The notes below the pieces were generated by a model. It made no database searches and was not told the origin of the DNA. It saw only the letters and a program-made list of their open reading frames with translations. 18,483 nt of DNA from positions 1 to 18,483 of the forward strand of contig DDCR01000188.1 in assembly GCA_002335115.1 (NCBI GenBank), written 5' to 3'. Shown here piece by piece: positions 14,009 through 18,483 of the stretch (the stretch's first letter is position 1; each line of letters begins with the position of its first letter). The position numbers and the translations under genes were made by a program. Source of the DNA: Oceanospirillaceae bacterium UBA2001. GTDB taxonomy: Bacteria > Pseudomonadota > Gammaproteobacteria > Pseudomonadales > Balneatricaceae.

Positions 14009-14027
14009 CCCAGGGCTTGGCCCTGGG
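14009..14027 (+). other. Stable hairpin between binding-protein and permease genes
   Basis: CCCAGGGC (14009-14016) pairs perfectly with GCCCTGGG (14020-14027) around loop TTG, 27 bp after the binding-protein stop and 20 bp before the permease ATG. Without a T-run it is probably not a full terminator. Such intercistronic stems commonly protect the upstream mRNA and make the binding protein far more abundant than the permeases. Confidence 0.6.
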
Positions 14028-14047
14028 TGTCTAGCGAAAATATTGTT

Positions 14048-14917
14048 ATGGAACAGGTTCTTGTTAATGGGCTGTACCTTGGGATGCAATACGCGTTAAT
14101 TGCCCTGGGGTTAACCCTAATCTTCGCTCTCATGAATGTGCTTAATTTTGCCCACGGGCAGTTGTACGTTGTAGGGGGTTTTATCACCTATATTATCTAT
14201 GGCAAATTAGGCTTGCCATTTTTTGTCGCGATTGTTGCGTCGGGAGTCACCCTAGGTTTGGTTGGCGCGGTGATTGAAAAATTTCTATTTAGACCCGTCA
14301 TACGAAAATCGGTGCGGGAAGAAAGCACAATGTTATTGGCTGCTGCGATCGCATTCTTTTTAGACGCCATTATTCTCTTACTGTTTGGTGAAAAACAGCG
14401 TGGGGTTCCCAAAATATTGGATGGTGTGATGAACTTAGATTTTGTCGTCATCATGCCCTATGACAGAATATTGATTGCTGCTTTAGCAGGATCAGCTGTT
14501 GTTACATTTATACTTTTTATGCAGTATTCAAAGCCTGGTCGGGCGATGCGGGCCTTAGCTCAGGACAGAATTGCGGCACAGTTAATGGGGGTTAATGTTG
14601 ACCGCTATTCAATGATTGGCTTTGCTCTAGGAGCGATGCTGGCGGGTGTTGCGGGTGGATTGCTAGTGTCTATTGTTGGGGTTAACTCAGGCATTGGTGG
14701 GCCGGTTTCGATTAAAGCATTTATGATGGTTATGATTGGTGGAGCAGGCGTGATTTCAGGAGCGATTGCGGGTGGCTTTATTTTGGGTATGCTTGAGTCC
14801 ATTGGCCTGACCGTATTAGTTGCTTATGGTGACTTGACGTATCTGGTAATTTTTGTCTCTTTGATGATTTTTCTGTCTATCCGGCCGCAAGGTTTGATGG
14901 GTAAACCATGGGGTTAG
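14048..14917 (+). CDS. ABC transporter permease, LivH type
   Basis: 289 residues from ATG 14048. The GTG at 14027 is in frame but sits on the last base of the hairpin stem, so I prefer the ATG, which also gives the family's usual beginning (MEQVLVNGLYLGMQYALIALG). About eight membrane helices are visible. LNFAHGQLYVVGGF near residues 30-45 is the LivH signature. The cytoplasmic loop around RAMRALAQDRIAAQLMGVN (about 171-190) is the contact for the ATPases. With the next gene it forms the heterodimeric inner-membrane channel for the substrate delivered by the binding protein. The Shine-Dalgarno is weak, so expression may be lower than that of the first gene. Confidence 0.88.
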   Translation: MEQVLVNGLYLGMQYALIALGLTLIFALMNVLNFAHGQLYVVGGFITYIIYGKLGLPFFVAIVASGVTLGLVGAVIEKFLFRPVIRKSVREESTMLLAAAIAFFLDAIILLLFGEKQRGVPKILDGVMNLDFVVIMPYDRILIAALAGSAVVTFILFMQYSKPGRAMRALAQDRIAAQLMGVNVDRYSMIGFALGAMLAGVAGGLLVSIVGVNSGIGGPVSIKAFMMVMIGGAGVISGAIAGGFILGMLESIGLTVLVAYGDLTYLVIFVSLMIFLSIRPQGLMGKPWG

Positions 14918-14921
14918 AGCA

Positions 14922-15902
14922 ATGTTACTAAAATCAAGACTTTTAGCCGTTATGATTTTCTTCATTGGCGTTTTTGTGCTCGTGCCATGGCTTATTGAGA
15001 TGTCAGGACGGTGGGATTATTATTACACCCTCACTTCTGTTGCGTTGCTTTCCATTGCTAGTGCAGGTGTTTGGCTAACGTTTTATATTGGCCGTATTAA
15101 TATTGGGCAAGGTGCCTACGCCCTTGCTGGCGGTTATCTGTCTGCAGTATTGGTGACACAGTATGAGGTTTCTTTCTGGCTAACCATCCCCTTAGCAGGG
15201 CTTTTTTGTGCGGTTTTGAGTATGCTTATTGGCTTGCCAATACTGCGCTTAAAGGGCGTCTATTTTGCCATGATTACCCTTGTACTGACTGAGGTTGCCA
15301 AATTGACGGCATTGGCATTACCCATAACCAATGGTGCGAAGGGTATCGTATCCATTCCATTACCGGGAGAATTATCTGTTTTTGGGATGACCATTATTCC
15401 AGATTTTTCTACCTTAGAAAATGTGAAGCTGGCATTCTATTATCTAGCGGTGACGCTGATGGTGATCTGCTTTGCGGGCATGTATCGCTTGGTTAATTCT
15501 CGCATGGGACACTTGTGCAGATCCCTGCAGCAAAACGAAGAATTAGCATCATCCATTGGTGTTAACATTACCACCTTACGGATCACCGCTTATGCGATCT
15601 CATCATTTCTTGGGGGTGTTGGCGGATCGATTTTTGTAGCCATTTCACAGTCTATTTATCCCACCAGCTTTCAGGTAGCCGACTCCATTAACTTTATGCT
15701 TAATGTGTTTGTTGGGGGGCTGGGTTATGTCTTTGGTCCCATGTTGGGCACCGTCGTGATTTATTTTGGCTGGGACCTACTGTTTCAAACGGGCAAGTTT
15801 CAACTGCTCATTTATTCGTCTATTTTGATTCTACTAATGCTAACGGTACCTAATGGTCTGTTAAGCCTTCGTTTGTTCAAATGGAACAAGGAGAAAAAAT
15901 GA
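14922..15902 (+). CDS. ABC transporter permease, LivM type
   Basis: 326 residues, starting 4 bp after the LivH-type stop and overlapping the next ATG by ATGA at its end. About nine to ten membrane helices; the segment FYIGRINIGQGAYALAGGY (about 54-72) is typical of LivM. The ATPase-contact loop is around RMGHLCRSLQQNEELASSIG (about 194-213), followed by SSFLGGVGGSIF. The second half of the translocation channel. Four of the five downstream junctions in this operon are overlaps or gaps of 4 bp or less, which argues for one polycistronic mRNA and a fixed subunit ratio. Confidence 0.88.
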   Translation: MLLKSRLLAVMIFFIGVFVLVPWLIEMSGRWDYYYTLTSVALLSIASAGVWLTFYIGRINIGQGAYALAGGYLSAVLVTQYEVSFWLTIPLAGLFCAVLSMLIGLPILRLKGVYFAMITLVLTEVAKLTALALPITNGAKGIVSIPLPGELSVFGMTIIPDFSTLENVKLAFYYLAVTLMVICFAGMYRLVNSRMGHLCRSLQQNEELASSIGVNITTLRITAYAISSFLGGVGGSIFVAISQSIYPTSFQVADSINFMLNVFVGGLGYVFGPMLGTVVIYFGWDLLFQTGKFQLLIYSSILILLMLTVPNGLLSLRLFKWNKEKK

Positions 15903-16678
15903 GTGCCTTACTAGAGGTCAAAAGTGTCACCAAAAAATTTGGTGGATTGACGGCGAATAAAGACATTTCATTCACTGTGCAAGAAAAAGAAATACTCTCT
16001 GTGATTGGCCCAAACGGGGCTGGTAAGTCGACACTTTTTAAGATGATTTCATCATTTTTACGCACTACATCTGGAGAAGTGCTGTTTAAAGGCGAACGTA
16101 TTTCTAACCTAGCGCCGCATATTGTGGCTCGAAGAGGCGTAGTTCGAACTTTTCAAGAAACTACCATCTTTAAAAGTATGACTGTGCGAGAGAATGTGGT
16201 CATTGCCCATCATTTGCGATCAAAAACTAACCTCCTTGGTTTTTATGTGGGCTCACGAAGAGCCCATACAGATGAGACCGAGTTTCGTCGCTCAGCTGAT
16301 GAAATACTTGAGTTTCTTAATTTAAGTGAAATCTCAGGCGAACTGGCTAGCACTCTTCCCCAAGGGCATTTACGCGCACTGGGAATTGCCATTGGCTTAG
16401 CCACTGATCCTAAAATACTGCTATTGGATGAACCTTTTGCTGGCATGAATCATGATGAAACCATGCGTACCGTAGAACTCGTTAGTGGTGTGCGTGACCG
16501 TGGTGTGACTGTGTTGTTAGTAGAACATGACATGCCCGCTGTAATGAAGATTTCAGATCGTATTGTGGTGCTTAATTTTGGCGAAAAAATAGCTGAGGGA
16601 ACGCCACAACAAATACAGCAAAATGAACAAGTCATCGAAGCCTATTTAGGCAGCGAAGACGACTCAATTGGGCTTTAA
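15899..16678 (+). CDS. ABC transporter ATPase, LivG type
   Basis: 259 residues from ATG 15899, chosen over an in-frame ATG at 15881 because AAGGAG (15888-15893) is five bases before it and it overlaps the LivM-type stop as ATGA. Visible: Walker A GPNGAGKST, Q-loop in VRTFQETTIF, Walker B ILLLDEPFAGM and the switch His in LLVEHDM. The ABC signature is unusual: LPQGHLRALGIA where LivG proteins normally have LP-YG-QR-LEIA, so both the Gln/Arg pair and the Glu are altered. The C-terminal end (ISDRIVVLNFGEKIAEGTP...VIEAYLG) is the regular LivG ending. It couples ATP hydrolysis to transport together with the LivF-type ATPase. Confidence 0.88.
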   Translation: MSALLEVKSVTKKFGGLTANKDISFTVQEKEILSVIGPNGAGKSTLFKMISSFLRTTSGEVLFKGERISNLAPHIVARRGVVRTFQETTIFKSMTVRENVVIAHHLRSKTNLLGFYVGSRRAHTDETEFRRSADEILEFLNLSEISGELASTLPQGHLRALGIAIGLATDPKILLLDEPFAGMNHDETMRTVELVSGVRDRGVTVLLVEHDMPAVMKISDRIVVLNFGEKIAEGTPQQIQQNEQVIEAYLGSEDDSIGL

Positions 16679-16680
16679 CC

Positions 16681-17406
16681 ATGACCGCATTATTAAAATT
16701 CGAAAATGTTGAACTCTACTATGACCACGTCTATGCCCTCAAAGGGGTGTCAATTAACATAGATGAGGGAGAAACTGTGGCCTTAATTGGAGCTAATGGT
16801 GCCGGTAAGTCCTCAATATTGCGAGCGATAACAGGCTTGCAGGGGCTTAGACAAGGTTCTATTGAGTATTTAGGTCAGCGCATTGACGGCACAAAGCCAG
16901 ATAAGATCGTAGAGATGGGCATTGCCATGGTACCTGAGGGGCGGAGGGTATTTCCCTTTATGTCAATTAAAGATAATTTAATGATGGGCGCATTTAGTCG
17001 TAAAGATAAGGTCGGTATTGCCCAGACATTGGAAATGGTGCTGGGCCGGTTCCCAAGGCTTAAAGAAAGGTACGCTCAAAGTGCAGGCACGCTCAGTGGC
17101 GGTGAGCAGCAAATGTTGGTTATTGGTCGAGCACTGATGGCAAAACCTCGGCTACTTTTGCTGGATGAGCCATCATTGGGGATTGCGCCTAAATTAGTAC
17201 AGGACATTGCTCAGTCGATAGTTGGCATCAACCGAGATGAAAAAGTATCAGTACTGCTGGTAGAACAGAACTCACGTATGGCTTTGCGAATATCTCATCG
17301 TGCTTATGCCATGGCTACAGGTTCCGTGGCGCTTAGTGGTTTGTCTAAGGACTTACTAGCGGATGACCGTATTAAAGCTCTGTATTTGGGTGGGGAAGTT
17401 TCGTGA
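16681..17406 (+). CDS. ABC transporter ATPase, LivF type
   Basis: 241 residues, starting 2 bp after the LivG-type stop. Walker A GANGAGKSS at about 37-45, Q-loop equivalent in MVPEGRRVFPFMS (the LivF hallmark PEGR-VF), canonical signature LSGGEQQ, Walker B LLLLDEPSLGIAP and the H-loop replaced by Gln in LLVEQNS, as is normal for LivF. The ending IKALYLGG is also the standard LivF C-terminus. Since the partner ATPase has a degraded signature, this subunit may carry the fully functional signature of the heterodimer. Its TGA overlaps the GTG of the racemase gene by 4 bases (GTGA, 17403-17406). Confidence 0.9.
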   Translation: MTALLKFENVELYYDHVYALKGVSINIDEGETVALIGANGAGKSSILRAITGLQGLRQGSIEYLGQRIDGTKPDKIVEMGIAMVPEGRRVFPFMSIKDNLMMGAFSRKDKVGIAQTLEMVLGRFPRLKERYAQSAGTLSGGEQQMLVIGRALMAKPRLLLLDEPSLGIAPKLVQDIAQSIVGINRDEKVSVLLVEQNSRMALRISHRAYAMATGSVALSGLSKDLLADDRIKALYLGGEVS

Positions 17407-18074
17407 ACAAAAAAAATATTAGAATACTGTTAATTAATCCAAATACAACATCTTCTATGACCGATAAAATTAGTGAAGCTGCCCGACAGGTGGCGGCCCC
17501 TGATGTTGATATTGTGGCCCGAAACCCTAAAACTGGCCCCGCATCTATCCAAGGACCAGAAGATGGACGTGCGGCATTGCCAGGGATGTTAGAAGAGGTA
17601 GCTAAAGGGCGTGATGATGGTTTTGACGCCATAATATTGGCTTGCTTTGACGATACGGGGCTTGCAGAGGCGCGCAGGCTGAGTGGTGTACCCACGATTG
17701 GCATAGGGGAGGCGGCTTTTCATGTCGCAATGCTTCTGGGTGCTAAGTTTTCTGTAGTCACCACCTTGGCTATATCTGTGCCCGTGATTGAGGAGAACCT
17801 TAGGGATTATGGTCTAGAGTCTGCCTGTCTTAAGGTAAGGGCGAGTGTAGTTGAAGTGCTGGACCTGGAAATTGATGGCAGTAGTGCCAGAGATAAAATT
17901 TCTAATGAAATGGCATGTTCCTTACGTGAAGAACAACCCGGTGCTCTAGTGCTTGGCTGCGCGGGTATGGCAGATCTTGCCAGTCAGTTATCGCAAACCC
18001 ATAATGTTCCAGTCATTGATGGTGTGGCTTCTGCTGTAGGGCTTGCCTCAGGGCTTGTTAGATTAGGGCGTTAA
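17403..18074 (+). CDS. Asp/Glu/hydantoin racemase family protein
   Basis: 223 residues from GTG 17403, which overlaps the LivF-type stop. The N-terminus IRILLINPNTTSSMTD at 6-21 is the family's substrate-binding start. The two catalytic cysteines are C81 (LACFDDTGL) and C186 (VLGCAGM), the pair that performs two-base racemisation in hydantoin racemases and relatives (family knowledge). Close relatives include hydantoin and allantoin racemases and maleate isomerases; with a GxCxGM second motif the hydantoin/allantoin type is most likely. Cytoplasmic, no signal peptide. Translational coupling to the transporter suggests it acts on the imported compound. No hydantoinase, allantoinase or carbamoylase follows in the window: the next gene is convergent and unrelated. 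Confidence 0.85.
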   Translation: MNKKNIRILLINPNTTSSMTDKISEAARQVAAPDVDIVARNPKTGPASIQGPEDGRAALPGMLEEVAKGRDDGFDAIILACFDDTGLAEARRLSGVPTIGIGEAAFHVAMLLGAKFSVVTTLAISVPVIEENLRDYGLESACLKVRASVVEVLDLEIDGSSARDKISNEMACSLREEQPGALVLGCAGMADLASQLSQTHNVPVIDGVASAVGLASGLVRLGR

Positions 18075-18100
18075 GGCTGTGCAGCTGCCAGATTAATGTA

Positions 18101-18134
18101 TTGGGCTACCTTTTAACGTTGAAGGGCAGCCCAA
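18101..18134. terminator. Hairpin between convergent genes
   Basis: TTGGGCT (18101-18107) pairs with AGCCCAA (18128-18134), and an inner CCTT/AAGG adds stem. It lies 26 bp after the racemase stop and 4 bp before the end of the convergent oxidoreductase gene. There is no clean T-run; bidirectional termination is inferred from position. Confidence 0.5.
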
Positions 18135-18138
18135 AACT

Positions 18139-18483
18139 TTAAGGGATTAAAATACTAGAACCAGTGGTTAGACGACTTTCTAAATCAATATGAGCTTGGG
18201 CTGCATTAGCCATGGGGTAGGTGTTACCTATGTGAACTTTAATGGCCCCCGAACTTACCATCTCAAATAGGTGCTTCGCCATTTTTTGGCACCGATCAAA
18301 ATCAGCAACGTAGGTTGCAACTGTGGGACGGGTTAATTTTAAAGAACCCTTGGCAGCAAGAATTCCCACATCGACTGGTGGAACTTTACCCGAGGCATTA
18401 CCAAAGGTGATCATCATGCCAAAGGGTTTGAGTGAGTTTAGAGACCCTTCAAAGGTGGATGCACCCACAGAATCCATGACGAC
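18139..18483 (-). CDS. Quinone oxidoreductase / zinc-less alcohol dehydrogenase, C-terminal part
   Basis: Only the last 115 codons are in the window; the frame is open to its right edge, and the ATG at 18477 is internal (preceded by two Val codons). VVMDSVGASTFEGSL and FGMMITFGNASGKVPP are the standard middle of QOR-type medium-chain dehydrogenases: the Rossmann-fold strand DSVG, then FGNASG lining the NADPH pocket. LAAKGSLKLTRPT and the ending YPMANAAQAHIDLESRLTTG are the usual C-terminal blocks. These enzymes reduce quinones or enones with NADPH. Convergent with the racemase gene and unlikely to belong to its operon. Confidence 0.85.
   Translation of the reverse strand, partial: VVMDSVGASTFEGSLNSLKPFGMMITFGNASGKVPPVDVGILAAKGSLKLTRPTVATYVADFDRCQKMAKHLFEMVSSGAIKVHIGNTYPMANAAQAHIDLESRLTTGSSILIP

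Noticed and set aside
14027..14047. GTG start seven codons before the LivH-type ATG
   Set aside because: It lies at the base of a stable hairpin with no ribosome site; homologous proteins of this type normally begin at MEQ.
15881..15898. In-frame ATG six codons before the LivG-type start
   Set aside because: AAGGAG lies between it and the ATG at 15899, which also makes the usual ATGA overlap with the preceding gene.
17372..17704. 110-codon open frame on the minus strand inside the racemase gene
   Set aside because: Antisense shadow: rich in Ser/Ala/Pro as expected from reverse reading, and the sense frame carries the catalytic cysteines.

Overview
The window looks like a chromosomal segment of a marine gammaproteobacterium, probably of the order Alteromonadales. 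The reasons are moderate-to-low GC, a zinc-uptake operon built on a ZrgA (DUF2796) protein plus a DUF3299 protein, a DUF2452 protein, Zur-, Fur-, sigma-54- and IHF-type sites of gammaproteobacterial form, and close spacing of coupled genes. This placement is an inference from gene content; no rRNA or other marker gene is present.

Layout. (1) 1-2757: the 3' part of a very long gene (its 5' end lies outside the window) that fuses a kinase domain, an M23 metallopeptidase domain and a class III PLP enzyme. (2) 3001-6150: a zinc-type operon with a strong Zur-box match directly in front of a histidine-rich ZrgA-like periplasmic protein, followed by an ABC ATPase, a FtsX/MacB-type permease and a DUF3299 periplasmic protein. 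(3) 6151-8761: small genes: a possible leader peptide, a 48-codon ORF coupled to a DUF2452 gene, a Fur-boxed gene of unknown function that ends in a 46-bp near-perfect palindrome, and a secreted Sel1-repeat protein. (4) 8809-10138: an AlkB-type dioxygenase on the minus strand, then a decayed-looking stretch with a frameshifted membrane-protein ORF and a PPC/PliG-like secreted protein whose signal peptide carries an in-frame amber codon. (5) 10211-11482: metY-type sulfhydrylase on the minus strand. (6) 11698-18074: a GntR/FCD regulator divergent from a complete branched-chain-type ABC transporter (binding protein, two permeases, two ATPases) whose last gene overlaps an Asp/Glu/hydantoin racemase gene. 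(7) 18139-18483: 3' end of a quinone-oxidoreductase gene, convergent.

How the parts work together. The most informative region is the 319-bp divergent intergenic space at 12454-12772. On the plus strand it holds a near-consensus sigma-54 promoter, a perfect 13-bp IHF-consensus site and two 19-bp direct repeats 31 bp apart at about -155 and -124, each with a TGGTGCG half resembling NtrC sites. On the minus strand it holds a sigma-70-like promoter for the GntR gene with overlapping inverted repeats. This suggests that uptake of an amide/hydantoin-like nitrogen compound is switched on by nitrogen limitation through an enhancer-binding protein and gated by the GntR regulator, with the racemase processing the imported compound. 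No hydantoinase or carbamoylase is in the window, so the substrate is not fixed.

No rRNA, tRNA, CRISPR array, insertion sequence or phage gene was recognised.
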